From the NCBI GenBank assembly GCA_036378175.1, contig DASUWY010000007.1:1-64000 (forward strand): a stretch of DNA of 64,000 nt. Reading direction: 5' to 3'. Source of the DNA: Thermoleophilaceae bacterium. GTDB lineage: Bacteria; Actinomycetota; Thermoleophilia; Solirubrobacterales; Thermoleophilaceae. Positions within the stretch are counted from its first letter, which is position 1; each line of letters opens with the position of its first letter. Positions 23,854 through 32,750 of the stretch are shown here, one piece after another. The position numbers were made by a program, and so were the translations under genes. The notes under the pieces are model-generated. The model made no database searches. It was not told the origin of the DNA and saw nothing but the letters and a program-made list of their open reading frames with translations.

Positions 23854-24636
23854 TCAGCCCGCTGCCGCGAGTTCCCGCTCGATCGGCCCCGCGAATCCGT
23901 CGATGCCGAGCGAGCTCACCTCGAGCCGGTGCAGCTTGCCGCCGGTCCGCCCGATCATGAACGACGGCGTAGAGGCGATCCCGAGCGCGTTCGCGCGCTC
24001 ATGGGCGCTGGCGAGGGGCTCGAGCGAGCGCTGCGTCTGGCTGAAGCTCAGGGCGCGGTTCACGTCCAGGCCCGATACCTCGGAGGCGATCCCGCGCAGG
24101 AACTCCGGCGTCACGTAGCCGGTGTTCTCCTCGCCCTGCTGCGCGTAGAGGCGGTCGATGAATTCCCACAGATGGTTCTGCTGCTGTGCGGCGTTCGCCA
24201 TCTGAGCCGCGCGCACGGACTGATCGCCGAGGATCGCGATCGTCCGGAACTCGAGCCGGACCTTGCCTGTGCGCACGTAGCGCTGCACGATCTTCGGCAG
24301 GCCGTCGAGGGCGTAGTCGCGGCAGTACGGGCACTGGAGATCGGCGAACTCCTCGAGAGTCACCCGCGCCTTGGGACTGCCGAGCGCGATGCCCTTCTGC
24401 GGGATGCCCTTGAAGATGCCGGCGCTCTGCACGGGCGCGGGCGCCTTCGCGCTGTTGGAGGCGCCACCGCCGCCGCCCAAGGCCACCCCCACGGCCACGA
24501 CCACCGCGGCGAGCGCGGCCACCCCGCCGAGCATGTAGATCCTGCGGATGCGCCGGCGGCTGTCCGCCGTGGCGCGTTCCCTTGCCTCTCGCTCAGCGCG
24601 CGCTCGGGCGCGCTTTTCCCTGTTCGTAGAGCTCAT
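23854..24636 (-). CDS. membrane-anchored DsbA-like thiol oxidoreductase
   Basis: 260 residues. A basic cytoplasmic amino end, one membrane helix at about 34-54 (YMLGGVAALAAVVVAVGVAL), then a thioredoxin-fold DsbA-type domain outside. The redox motif is C102-P-Y-C105 in DLQCPYCRDYALDGL and the cis-proline loop is ASTPSFMIGR near 213-222. Such proteins form or shuffle disulfides in exported proteins of actinobacteria. No VKOR partner is nearby. The ATG is taken because the charged start gives a normal anchor topology. A hairpin lies 56 bases upstream. Confidence 0.9.
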   Translation of the reverse strand: MSSTNREKRARARAEREARERATADSRRRIRRIYMLGGVAALAAVVVAVGVALGGGGGASNSAKAPAPVQSAGIFKGIPQKGIALGSPKARVTLEEFADLQCPYCRDYALDGLPKIVQRYVRTGKVRLEFRTIAILGDQSVRAAQMANAAQQQNHLWEFIDRLYAQQGEENTGYVTPEFLRGIASEVSGLDVNRALSFSQTQRSLEPLASAHERANALGIASTPSFMIGRTGGKLHRLEVSSLGIDGFAGPIERELAAAG

Positions 24637-24691
24637 GTTCGAATGGTCGTCGTCCAGGGAGGGGTCGCACAGAGGGCAAAACCGAGGCCGG

Positions 24692-24710
24692 GCTGCGGGT
24701 TCCCCGCAGC
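24692..24710. other. 8-bp hairpin in a divergent intergenic region
   Basis: GCTGCGGG and CCCGCAGC pair around TTC. A second pair, AAGACGCG and CGCGTCTT, lies between about 24725 and 24770. Both are in the 178-base region between the divergent DsbA-like gene and the small secreted protein, where regulation is more likely than termination. Confidence 0.35.
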
Positions 24711-24814
24711 GCCTAACGGGCTGCTAAAGACGCGCCGCGCGGGAAGGCTCGCCCCGGATTGCGCGTCTTGAGCAGGAGATGGACCTCCACCCCCACACGG
24801 AAGGATCGACCCCA

Positions 24815-25042
24815 ATGAGAACTCGGCTACGCAAGGCGGGCATCAGCCTGCTTGCGTTCGCGGCTCTGCTCGGTGGCGCCACGGTAGGCGTCGCGCAGGC
24901 CACCGGCGGCACGCACGCACACGTCGCCGTCCATCACAAGAAGAAGCACCATCGCCATCACTCGAGGATCCCGCAGCACAACGGCGGCGATCAGGACTCG
25001 GACAACAACGGCGGCCCGAGTGACGGCGACGGCAACATCTAG
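24815..25042 (+). CDS. small secreted His/Lys-rich protein
   Basis: 75 residues. Signal peptide RLRKAGISLLAFAALLGGAT with cleavage likely after VAQA. The mature part is a basic cluster HHKKKHHRHHS followed by an acidic Asp/Gly/Asn stretch DQDSDNNGGPSDGDGN, suggesting metal or polyanion contact and a disordered protein. The ATG at 24815 with GGAAGGATCG before it is preferred over a start at 24779, since the signal peptide begins here. The next gene overlaps it by 23 bases. Confidence 0.65.
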   Translation: MRTRLRKAGISLLAFAALLGGATVGVAQATGGTHAHVAVHHKKKHHRHHSRIPQHNGGDQDSDNNGGPSDGDGNI

Positions 25043-25634
25043 GCGGCTCCCCCGCCTTGCCGGCCTGGCGCTGGCCGCGGCCCTCGCATTCGCGGGCTGC
25101 GGCGGCGCAGGCCACGGCTCCTCCGGCAGCGGCGGCGCGGCAACCCGTTCAGCAGGCGCGTTCGCCTGGCTGAGTCCCTCCGCTCCGCCCGCCGGATGGG
25201 CCCGCGCCACGCTCGCGTCCGGCCGGGCCACGCTCGCGTATCCGGCCGGCTGGCAGTCGATCCGGTCGGATCCCGGAACCGTGTCGGCCGCACTGCTGGG
25301 GCCGCACGGCAAGATCCGCGGCTATCTCAACGCCACGCCGCAGCAGGGCAATGAGACGCTCGCGAACTGGACGCGCTTCCGCCCCGCGCACAACGCGGAC
25401 GAGGGCGACACGAACGTGGTCACCGAGGCCGCCGCGCGTGGCCTGCGATTCCGCACCGGCGGCGGCACGTGCGTGATCGACCGCTACGCCACCACGTCCG
25501 CCCGCTACCGCGAGATCGCGTGCCTCGTACACGGCTCGCGGGCATCCACCGTGGTGGTGGGCGCTGCGCTCCCGCAGGACTGGCAGCGGCTCGCGCCGCA
25601 GCTCGAGCGCGCCATCTCGAGCTTCGCTACCTGA
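25020..25634 (+). CDS. lipoprotein of unknown function
   Basis: 204 residues. A lipoprotein signal with lipobox LAFAGC (cysteine near residue 27) is followed by a Gly/Ser linker and a globular domain (LASGRATLAYPAGWQSIRSD to the end) that resembles the PsbP/LpqN-like class of small secreted domains with a mid-domain GGTCVIDRYATT. Expected to be anchored to the outer face of the membrane. The GTG lies inside the end of the preceding secreted-protein gene, so the two are co-translated. It overlaps the convergent menE by 8 bases. Confidence 0.72.
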   Translation: MTATATSRRLPRLAGLALAAALAFAGCGGAGHGSSGSGGAATRSAGAFAWLSPSAPPAGWARATLASGRATLAYPAGWQSIRSDPGTVSAALLGPHGKIRGYLNATPQQGNETLANWTRFRPAHNADEGDTNVVTEAAARGLRFRTGGGTCVIDRYATTSARYREIACLVHGSRASTVVVGAALPQDWQRLAPQLERAISSFAT

Positions 25635-26916
25635 CGAGTTCGCGCCGCAGCAGCTTCCCCGCCGCGTTGCGCGGGAGCGCGTCGACCGCGTGAAGCGCGC
25701 GCGGCACCTTGTAGCCCGCGAGCCGGCCGCGGCAGTGCTCGATCAGATCGGCCCCGTCTCCGTTCAGCACCACGAACGCGGTCACCACCTCGCCCCACTC
25801 GTCATCGGGCAGCCCCACCACGGCGGCCTCCACCACGGCAGGGTGCTCCTCCAGCACTCGCTCCACCTCCGCGCAGGCCACGTTCTCGCCACCCGTGACG
25901 ATCACGTCCTTCAGGCGGCCTTCCACCCACAGGTAGCCGTCGGCGTCGAGGCGCCCGCGGTCGCCGGTGTGTAACCAGCCGTCGTCGTGGTCCAGCGCTC
26001 CCGGAGCGATCATCGGGCCCCGGGCGAGGATCTCGCCCTCCCCGGAGATCGAGAGATCCACCCCGAGCAGGGGTCGTCCCGCCGAGCCCGCCTTCTGCAC
26101 CGCCTCGGCCGCGGTGAGTGTGGCGATCTGCGACGAGGTCTGAGTCATCCCGTACGTCTGAAGAGCCGGGAAGCCGTGCTCGGCGGACCACTCGAGCAGG
26201 TCGCGCGGCACGGGGCCGCCGCCGAGCAGCACCGCGCGCAGCCGGGGCCAGCTCTCGAGGCCGGCGTCCACGAGGCGGCGCAGCATCGTCGGAACCAGCG
26301 AGGCCAGCGTCACCTCACCGCGCTCGAACGCTTCCTTCACCCGCTCCACCTCGAAGCCGTCGTGGAGCAGCGCGGCGGTTCCGTAGAGGGCGCTGCGAAG
26401 CAGGACGGCGAGCCCGCCTACGTGGAACACCGGCAGGACACCCAGCCAGCGGTCGTCGGGATCCACGCCCAGGTTCCAGGCGGAGGCGATCGCGCTCGCG
26501 GTGTGGTTGCGGTGCGTCAGAGACACGGCGGCGGGACGCCCGGTGGTGCCGGACGTGTAGATCACCGAGTGCTCCGAGTCGGGGTCCACCTCCCCGCGCA
26601 GGCGGACGTCCGCCTCCTCGCCATCGAGCGGCTCCTCCAAGCACAGCCGCGCGCCGGAGTCATCGAGCTGCCAGCGCCGTTCGGAATCGGTGAGTCGCGT
26701 GTTGAGCGGCACCAGCGACGCGCCGAGCAGCGGCAGCGCGTGCAGCAACTCAGCGAAAGCCACCGAGGGCGGCAGCGTGGTGGCCACGCGATCGCCCTCG
26801 CCAACTCCCAGCGCCGCGAGCCGGCGAGCGGTGGCGTGCGCCCCCGCCCTCAGCTCGGCGTAAGTGACCGTGCTCGACGACGTTATGAGCGCGGGGCGGG
26901 TAAGCCGATCGTCCAA
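25627..26916 (-). CDS. menE: o-succinylbenzoate-CoA ligase
   Basis: 429 residues of the ANL family. It activates o-succinylbenzoate to its CoA thioester in menaquinone synthesis. Present are [58 protein letters not shown] and the carboxy-terminal catalytic lysine in [11 protein letters not shown]. Odd point: the A3 motif ends RPAAV where most relatives have PKG, so the P-loop lysine is missing. Identity rests on domain likeness plus the flanking menB, menA and menC. The TTG start is chosen because TACGAT ends 7 bases upstream; no better ATG exists. Confidence 0.88.
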   Translation of the reverse strand: MDDRLTRPALITSSSTVTYAELRAGAHATARRLAALGVGEGDRVATTLPPSVAFAELLHALPLLGASLVPLNTRLTDSERRWQLDDSGARLCLEEPLDGEEADVRLRGEVDPDSEHSVIYTSGTTGRPAAVSLTHRNHTASAIASAWNLGVDPDDRWLGVLPVFHVGGLAVLLRSALYGTAALLHDGFEVERVKEAFERGEVTLASLVPTMLRRLVDAGLESWPRLRAVLLGGGPVPRDLLEWSAEHGFPALQTYGMTQTSSQIATLTAAEAVQKAGSAGRPLLGVDLSISGEGEILARGPMIAPGALDHDDGWLHTGDRGRLDADGYLWVEGRLKDVIVTGGENVACAEVERVLEEHPAVVEAAVVGLPDDEWGEVVTAFVVLNGDGADLIEHCRGRLAGYKVPRALHAVDALPRNAAGKLLRRELVR

Positions 26917-26922
26917 GGGATT

Positions 26923-26929
26923 TATCGTA
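26923..26929. promoter_or_regulatory. overlapping divergent -10 elements for menE and menB
   Basis: TATCGT on the plus strand (26923-26928) and TACGAT on the minus strand (26924-26929) overlap by five bases. The minus element ends 7 bases before the menE TTG. The plus element would start a short leader carrying the menB Shine-Dalgarno. Confidence 0.5.
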
Positions 26930-26959
26930 GGCCCGGTCCAAGCAAGAGAAAGGCAGCAC

Positions 26960-27805
26960 GTGGCAGTGGAGCAGACGATCGAGCCCGCCCTCGACTGGCA
27001 GCCAGCCGGCGAGTACGAGGACATCAGATACGAGACGGCCGAGGGCATCGCGAAGATCACGATCGACCGGCCCGAGATTCACAACGCCTTCAGGCCGGAG
27101 ACCGTGATCGAGCTCTCCGACGCCTTCGAGCGGGCGCGCGAGGACAGCGAGGTGGGCGTGATCATCCTCACGGGCGAGGGGCCGCGTGCCTTTTGCTCGG
27201 GGGGCGACCAGAAGGTGCGCGGCGACACCGGCTACGTGGGCGAGGGCCACAAGGTGGGCCGCTTCCACGTCACGGACCTGCACGTGCAGATGCGCCGCCT
27301 GCCCAAGCCGATCGTGGCGATGGTGGCGGGCTGGGCCGTGGGCGGCGGACACGTGCTGCACGTGGTGTGCGACCTCACCATCGCGGCCGACAACGCCAAG
27401 TTCGGGCAAAACGGTCCGCGTGTGGGTTCGTTCGACGGCGGCTTCGGCGCGACGCTGCTCGCCCGCCAGATCGGGCAGAAGAAGGCGAAGGAGATCTGGT
27501 TCCTCTGCCGCCGCTACGACGCGCAGCAGGCGCTCGACATGGGGCTCGTGAACGCGGTGGTGCCGCTCGAGAAGCTCGAGCAGGAGACGGTGCAGTGGTG
27601 CCGCGAGATGCTCGAGATGTCGCCGTTCGCGCTGCGCCTCCTCAAGGCCAGCTTCAACGCGGAGGAGGACGGCCTGGCGGGCCTCCAGCAGCTCGCGCAC
27701 GACACCAATCTCCTCTTCTACGCCAGCGACGAGGCGCGCGAGGGACGCACCGCGTTCCTCGAGAAGCGCAAGCCCGACTTCGGAAGGTTCCCCAGGCGGC
27801 CGTGA
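26960..27805 (+). CDS. menB: 1,4-dihydroxy-2-naphthoyl-CoA synthase
   Basis: 281 residues of the crotonase fold. It closes the second ring of the naphthoquinone from o-succinylbenzoyl-CoA. Signatures are [37 protein letters not shown], and [20 protein letters not shown], the last with the family's catalytic Asp/Gly loop. The GTG at 26960 has AGAAAGG 7 bases upstream and starts the protein at the usual place. The gene overlaps menA by 4 bases (GTGA). Confidence 0.95.
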   Translation: MAVEQTIEPALDWQPAGEYEDIRYETAEGIAKITIDRPEIHNAFRPETVIELSDAFERAREDSEVGVIILTGEGPRAFCSGGDQKVRGDTGYVGEGHKVGRFHVTDLHVQMRRLPKPIVAMVAGWAVGGGHVLHVVCDLTIAADNAKFGQNGPRVGSFDGGFGATLLARQIGQKKAKEIWFLCRRYDAQQALDMGLVNAVVPLEKLEQETVQWCREMLEMSPFALRLLKASFNAEEDGLAGLQQLAHDTNLLFYASDEAREGRTAFLEKRKPDFGRFPRRP

Positions 27806-28713
27806 CTGCGGGCCGTGCAGTGGCGGCTCCCGCGGGAGCACTTCGCCTCTGGGTCACAGCCGCGCGGCCGCGCACGCTGCCGGCCGCGGTGGCGCCCGTG
27901 CTCGTGGGTACCGCGCTCGCGGGAACCGAGGGCGTGTTCCGCCCGCTCGCGTTCGTGTGCGCGCTGATCGGGAGCGTGTTCATCCAGATCGGCACGAACC
28001 TGTCGAACGACTACTCGGACGCCCGGCGCGGCGCGGACACCGAGGACCGGCTCGGGCCCGTGCGCGTGACGGCCGGCGGGCTGATGCCGCCGAAGCAGGT
28101 GCTCGTCGGGACCTACGTGGCGTTCGGCATCGCCGTGGCTGCGGGCGCGTACCTCATCGCCATCACCGGCTGGCAGCTGCTCGTGGTGGGCGCCGCCTCG
28201 ATTCTCGCCGGGGTCCTGTACACGGGCGGTCCGCGGCCGTACGGCTACGAGGGCCTCGGCGAGCTGTTCGTGTTCCTCTTCTTCGGCGTGGTGGCGGTGG
28301 TGGGCTCCTACTACGTCCAGACCGAGCATCTGCACTGGACCGCCTTCGCCCTGTCCGTTCCCGTCGGGCTGCTCGTGTCCGCGATCCTCGTGGTGAACAA
28401 CGTGCGCGACATCGAGACCGACCGCCGCGCCGGCAAACGCACGCTCGCGGTGCGCATCGGGCGCGACCGCGCGCGGCTCCTGTTCGCCGTGATGGTGGGA
28501 GCGGCATTCGTCGTGCCGGTGGTGGTGTGGCTCGCCGGCGGACTCTCCGCATGGTTGTTGCTCACCTTCGCCGCGCTGCCGCTCGTGCCCCCGCTCGTGC
28601 GCACCGTGTACACGCGCTCGGACGGACCGTCGCTCAACCGGGCGCTGGCCGACACCGGCCGGCTGGTGGCGCTGTTCTCTCTCCTGCTCGCCGCGGGCGA
28701 GCTGTTGTCGTGA
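27802..28713 (+). CDS. menA: 1,4-dihydroxy-2-naphthoate polyprenyltransferase
   Basis: 303 residues with eight or nine membrane helices. It attaches the isoprenoid tail to dihydroxynaphthoate in the membrane. The prenyl-diphosphate/metal motif is [18 protein letters not shown] near residues 65-82, with the second Asp-rich site at [20 protein letters not shown]. The GTG overlaps the menB stop, and its own stop overlaps the menC start, both as GTGA, so menBAC is one translationally coupled unit. Confidence 0.95.
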   Translation: MTAGRAVAAPAGALRLWVTAARPRTLPAAVAPVLVGTALAGTEGVFRPLAFVCALIGSVFIQIGTNLSNDYSDARRGADTEDRLGPVRVTAGGLMPPKQVLVGTYVAFGIAVAAGAYLIAITGWQLLVVGAASILAGVLYTGGPRPYGYEGLGELFVFLFFGVVAVVGSYYVQTEHLHWTAFALSVPVGLLVSAILVVNNVRDIETDRRAGKRTLAVRIGRDRARLLFAVMVGAAFVVPVVVWLAGGLSAWLLLTFAALPLVPPLVRTVYTRSDGPSLNRALADTGRLVALFSLLLAAGELLS

Positions 28714-29720
28714 AGCGCAGCCTTCTGCGGCTGTCGTTTCCCTTTCGCGAGCCGTACACCACGTCCGCGGGCGTCGTGACCGAGCGGGAGCTGTTGCTGC
28801 TGCGGATCGAGAGCGCCGACGGTCACGTGGGCTACGGCGAGGCCGCCCCCTTCGAGCCGTACGACGGCATTCCGCTCGAACGCGCGATCGCCACTCTCAC
28901 GAGGCATTCGCGCGGACGGCGGCCCCCGCAGGCGCGTGCCGCGGTGGAGATGGCGCGCCTCGACCTCGACGCCCGGCGTGAGGGGCGGCCGGTGGGCGAG
29001 CTCGGTGCAGACGCGATCCCGGTGAACCGCACGCTGGTGGCGGGGCCACCGGAGGAGGCCGCCGCCCGCGCGGCGGACGGCGTGAGGGAGGGCTACTCCT
29101 GCTTCAAGCTGAAGGTCGGGCTGCCGGACGACGAGGAGCGCGTGGCGGCGGTGCGCGAGGCGATTGGCTCATGGCCCGCGCTGCGGCTCGACGCCAACGG
29201 CGCGTGGTCGGTGGACGAGGCGGTGGGTGCCATCCGCAAGCTCGAGCGCTTCGACCTCCAGTTCGTGGAGCAGCCGTGCCGGACGCTCGAGGAGCTGGCC
29301 GAGGTGCGCGAGCGCGTGTCCGCCCCGATCGCGGCCGACGAGTCGGTGGCCGGCGTGGACGACGTGGAGCGCGCGGCCGAGCTCGAGGCGTGCGACGTGG
29401 TGAACGTCAAGCTCGCGCACAGCGGCGGCTTCGAGCCTGCCCGGGCGGCGCTGCGCCGAGCGGCCGAGCTCGGCATCGCGCCGTTTCTGTCGAGCACGCT
29501 CGACGGCCCGTGGGGAATCGCCGCTGCGCTGCAGCTCGCCGCAGGGGAGCGGCTGTCGCTCGCCTGCGGGCTCGGCACGCTCGAGCTCTTCGACGCCGAG
29601 CTGGCCCGCGCGGTGCCGCCGCCGCAGAACGGGCTCCTGGCGGTACCTCCCGGTCCCGGCCTTGGGGTCGAGCCCAGCGGGTCAGCCCTTGGCGAAGTGC
29701 TCGTCGAGGAAATCGAGTAG
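28710..29720 (+). CDS. menC: o-succinylbenzoate synthase
   Basis: 336 residues of the enolase superfamily, muconate-cycloisomerase branch. It dehydrates SHCHC to o-succinylbenzoate. The catalytic lysine motif CFKLKVG near residue 132, metal ligands in LRLDANGAWS, FVEQPC and AADESVAG, and the second lysine in NVKLAHSGG are in order. Some actinobacterial relatives also racemise N-acyl amino acids, but the men context is decisive. Its end overlaps the convergent menH by 39 bases. Confidence 0.93.
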   Translation: MKRSLLRLSFPFREPYTTSAGVVTERELLLLRIESADGHVGYGEAAPFEPYDGIPLERAIATLTRHSRGRRPPQARAAVEMARLDLDARREGRPVGELGADAIPVNRTLVAGPPEEAAARAADGVREGYSCFKLKVGLPDDEERVAAVREAIGSWPALRLDANGAWSVDEAVGAIRKLERFDLQFVEQPCRTLEELAEVRERVSAPIAADESVAGVDDVERAAELEACDVVNVKLAHSGGFEPARAALRRAAELGIAPFLSSTLDGPWGIAAALQLAAGERLSLACGLGTLELFDAELARAVPPPQNGLLAVPPGPGLGVEPSGSALGEVLVEEIE

Positions 29721-30398
29721 CACCGACGTGAACTCATCCGGGCGCTCGAGCTGCGGCGCATGGCCCGCGCCCGGGATCAGCCGCGCGCTCCCGTGCTGCA
29801 CCCGCTCCGCGATGCGGTATGCCGCGTCCGCGTACTTCGAATCGGACTCGCCCGCCACCGCGAGCACCGGGCACTCGATCTCCTCGAGGCGATGCCACAC
29901 AGGGTCGAACATGCCCTGCCCCGCGCTGCGCAGAAGCTGCGCGAGCCGCGCGGGATCGTGCGCGAGGCGGCCCGGGCGCTGCGCCCGTACCAGCTCCGGC
30001 GGCTGGCTGGCAAACACCGGCTGCGCCTCCCAGCGTTCCGCGAACTCCTCGATCGTGTGCTCCTCGATCCAGTCGGCAAGCTCCTCGTCGGCGAGCCGCC
30101 GCTCCGCGCGCGCGCCCGCGTCCTCGATGCCGGCGCTCGTGCCCACGAGCACGAGGCCGCCGAATTTCGCCGGCCGCCGGAGCGCCGCGGCCAGTGCGAG
30201 GCGGCCGCCCATCGAGTAGCCCACCGCCACGTCGCCGTCGTCGAGACGGTCCGCCACCTCGCGCAGGCGGCCGTCGAAGGTCCACGTGGAGAAGTCGATG
30301 GCGAGGCTCCGGTACTTTTGCGCAACCCGTTCGGCCACGGAAGCCCAGGCGTCCCCGCGTTGAGCGAAGCCGGGCAGGAAGGCGACGAGCGGGTTCAT
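29682..30398 (-). CDS. menH: SHCHC synthase-type alpha/beta hydrolase
   Basis: 238 residues. The amino end MNPLVAFLPGFAQRGDAW gives the oxyanion loop, the nucleophile is in VGYSMGGRLAL near residue 79, and the catalytic histidine is in GAGHAPQLERP near the end. MenH eliminates pyruvate from SEPHCHC to make SHCHC, after MenD and before MenC. Assignment depends on menD and menC on either side, since this fold is very common. The ATG is only 6 bases from the divergent menD start. Confidence 0.85.
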   Translation of the reverse strand: MNPLVAFLPGFAQRGDAWASVAERVAQKYRSLAIDFSTWTFDGRLREVADRLDDGDVAVGYSMGGRLALAAALRRPAKFGGLVLVGTSAGIEDAGARAERRLADEELADWIEEHTIEEFAERWEAQPVFASQPPELVRAQRPGRLAHDPARLAQLLRSAGQGMFDPVWHRLEEIECPVLAVAGESDSKYADAAYRIAERVQHGSARLIPGAGHAPQLERPDEFTSVLLDFLDEHFAKG

Positions 30399-30404
30399 TC
30401 CCCC

Positions 30405-32129
30405 ATGATGCCCATCAACAGCACCTTCGCCCCGCTCCAAGCTTTCGTGGACGAGCTGGCGCGCTGCGGGCTGCGGCACGTGGTCACCTGCCCCGGCTCG
30501 CGCAACGCGCCGCTGATCCTGGCGATGACCTCGGACCGGCGGCTCGAGTGCGTGTCCGTGATCGACGAGCGCTCGGCGGGCTACGTGGCGCTCGGGATCG
30601 CGAAGGCGAGCGGCAAGCCGGTGGCGGTCACCTGCACGTCAGGCACCGCGGCAGCGAACCTGATGCCCGCGGTGGTGGAGGCGCGCGAGGCGTCGGTGCC
30701 GCTGCTCGTGCTCACCGCAGACCGTCCGCCCGAGCTGCGGGACACGGGCGCCGGACAGGCGATCGACCAGCTCAAGCTCTACGGCGCCGCCGTCAAGTGG
30801 TTCTGCGAGGTGGGCAACCACGAGCCCGGGCGCGCAGCCGCCGTGCACCACCGCTCGCTGGCGTGCCGCGCGTGGTTCACGTCCGAGGACGGCCGGCCGG
30901 GGCCGGTGCACCTCAACTTCCCGCTGCGCGAGCCGCTCGCGCCGATCCCCGACGGCGATCTCGACCCCGCCGAATGGGAGGGCAGGCCTGGCAGCCGTCC
31001 GTGGGTGACGGTGACCGACGCGCCGCGCGATGCCACCCCCACCATCATCGAGCTGCTCGAGCGCGACGTGGGCGAGGCCGGGCGCGGCGCGATCGTGGCC
31101 GGGTCCACCCGCTATGACATCGCGGCCTCTGCCTGCCGGCTTGCCGCTGCCACCGGCTGGCCGATCCTCGCCGAGCCCACCTCGGGCGTCCGCTGCGGAC
31201 CGCACGACCGCTCGAACGTGGTCGCCCACTACGACGTGCTGCTTCGGAGCGAGCGCTTCGCGGAGGATCACCGGCCCGACCTCGTGATCCGCGTGGGCGA
31301 CACGCCCACGTCGAAGCCGCTGCGGGCGTGGCTCAGCGGCACGCGTCAGATCGTGATCGACCCGGACGCCTCGTGGCACGAGCCCACGCGCGAGGCGGAG
31401 CGCATCGTCGCCACCGCCCCGGATTCCACCTGCGAGATGCTGGCAGCGGCGCTCGAGGAGAGCCTGCCTCCCTCGCCCTCGGAGTGGGTCGCGTCGTGGC
31501 GGCTTGCGGACCAGCTGGTGCCCGAGGCGCTATCGGCGACGCCCGATCCGAGCGAGCCGCGCGCCTACTCCGCGCTCGCCGACGTGCTGCCGGACGGCGC
31601 GCTCGTGTGGGTGGCCTCCTCGATGCCGATCCGCGACGTGGAGAGCTTCTTCCCGCAAACCGACACCGAGCTGCGCTTCCTGTCGAACCGGGGCGCCAAC
31701 GGCATCGACGGGACGATCTCCTCCGCGCTGGGCGCGTCCATCGCCGAGGGCCGGCGCGCATTCCTGCTCACCGGCGAGCTCGCGCTGCTGCACGACATCG
31801 GCGGCCTGATGGCGTTCCGGCGCCGCCGCGCCGAGCTGACGATCATGTGCGTGAACAACGGCGGCGGGGGCATCTTCGACTTCCTGCCCGTGTCGGAGCA
31901 CGCGGAGGGCGCCCTGTATCTCGAGCACGTGGTCACGCCGAGCGGACTCAATCTCGAGGCGGTAGCGGACCTGGCCGGGCTGCCACACACGCTGGCGCAC
32001 AACACCGAGGACATCCGCGCCGGGGCCGGCGCGCCCGGGCTGATCGAGGTGCGCACCGACCGAGACGCGAACGTGCGCATCCACCGCGACCTGTTCGAGG
32101 CCGTGGACAACGCGCTGGCGGCTGCCTAG
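30405..32129 (+). CDS. menD: SEPHCHC synthase (menaquinone)
   Basis: 574 residues of the thiamine diphosphate family. It joins isochorismate and 2-oxoglutarate in the first committed menaquinone step. DELARCGLRHVVTCPGSRNA at the start, the ThDP-contacting VIDERSAGYVALGIA with its glutamate, GELALLHDIGGLM for the metal/diphosphate site, and NNGGGGIFDFLP are MenD hallmarks. Two tandem ATG codons (30405 and 30408) can start it. It is divergent from menH with almost no intergenic DNA, so its promoter must lie within menH. Its stop overlaps that of the convergent carbonic anhydrase. Confidence 0.96.
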   Translation: MMPINSTFAPLQAFVDELARCGLRHVVTCPGSRNAPLILAMTSDRRLECVSVIDERSAGYVALGIAKASGKPVAVTCTSGTAAANLMPAVVEAREASVPLLVLTADRPPELRDTGAGQAIDQLKLYGAAVKWFCEVGNHEPGRAAAVHHRSLACRAWFTSEDGRPGPVHLNFPLREPLAPIPDGDLDPAEWEGRPGSRPWVTVTDAPRDATPTIIELLERDVGEAGRGAIVAGSTRYDIAASACRLAAATGWPILAEPTSGVRCGPHDRSNVVAHYDVLLRSERFAEDHRPDLVIRVGDTPTSKPLRAWLSGTRQIVIDPDASWHEPTREAERIVATAPDSTCEMLAAALEESLPPSPSEWVASWRLADQLVPEALSATPDPSEPRAYSALADVLPDGALVWVASSMPIRDVESFFPQTDTELRFLSNRGANGIDGTISSALGASIAEGRRAFLLTGELALLHDIGGLMAFRRRRAELTIMCVNNGGGGIFDFLPVSEHAEGALYLEHVVTPSGLNLEAVADLAGLPHTLAHNTEDIRAGAGAPGLIEVRTDRDANVRIHRDLFEAVDNALAAA

Positions 32130-32725
32130 CGCGCCGGGAGGATCGTCTCCATCAGCCCGGTGGTGACGTCGTACACGTGACCCGACACGGCCACTCGCCC
32201 GGGGATCGCGGGTGCGGAGCGCAGGCGCTCGACGTCGCGCGTGACGGTGGCCGCAGGGTCGAGCACCGCGTGATCGCGGAGGCCGGACTCGTCTACTCCG
32301 ATCCGCTCGGCGTAGGCATGGCGGAAGCCGTCGTCGGCGAGCGCACCGGATCCGCACTGTGTGTGGTGGATCACGGCGACCTCGAACAGTGGGCCGTCGG
32401 GCAGCACCCGTTCGGTGATCTGGGCGATGAACCCGATGTCGTTGATCACCTCGGGGGTCACGCGTCCGCCGACGTTGCGCACCACCATCGCGTCGCTCAG
32501 CTCGAGCCCGAGGAAGTGCGCCGGGTCCGTCCGCGGGTCAAGGCACGTGATCACGAACAGGCGCAGGTGGGGGAACACGACAGCGCCCTGATGGCCGCCG
32601 GCCGCTGCGAACGCGCGGTTGCGCGCGATCGCGGATTCGATCCCCGACGCCGCGGGCTCGCCCGGATCGACCAGCTCGAATCCGTTCGCTGCCGGGGCCG
32701 GCGGTGTGGTTTGCGGGTTGCTCAT
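32126..32725 (-). CDS. beta-class carbonic anhydrase
   Basis: 199 residues. The zinc ligands are visible as ITCLDPRTDP (C-x-D-x-R) and VIHHTQCGSGAL (H-x2-C) about 60 residues later, and VVRNVGGRVTPEV contains the conserved RNAGG-like turn. It interconverts carbon dioxide and bicarbonate. The first 25 residues are Pro/Ala-rich and probably disordered. An AGGAGAG Shine-Dalgarno precedes the ATG, and the MMPL gene ends 25 bases upstream on the same strand, so the two may be co-transcribed. Confidence 0.88.
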   Translation of the reverse strand: MSNPQTTPPAPAANGFELVDPGEPAASGIESAIARNRAFAAAGGHQGAVVFPHLRLFVITCLDPRTDPAHFLGLELSDAMVVRNVGGRVTPEVINDIGFIAQITERVLPDGPLFEVAVIHHTQCGSGALADDGFRHAYAERIGVDESGLRDHAVLDPAATVTRDVERLRSAPAIPGRVAVSGHVYDVTTGLMETILPAR

Positions 32726-32750
32726 GGGGCTCTCCTCTCGTGAGAGTCGG

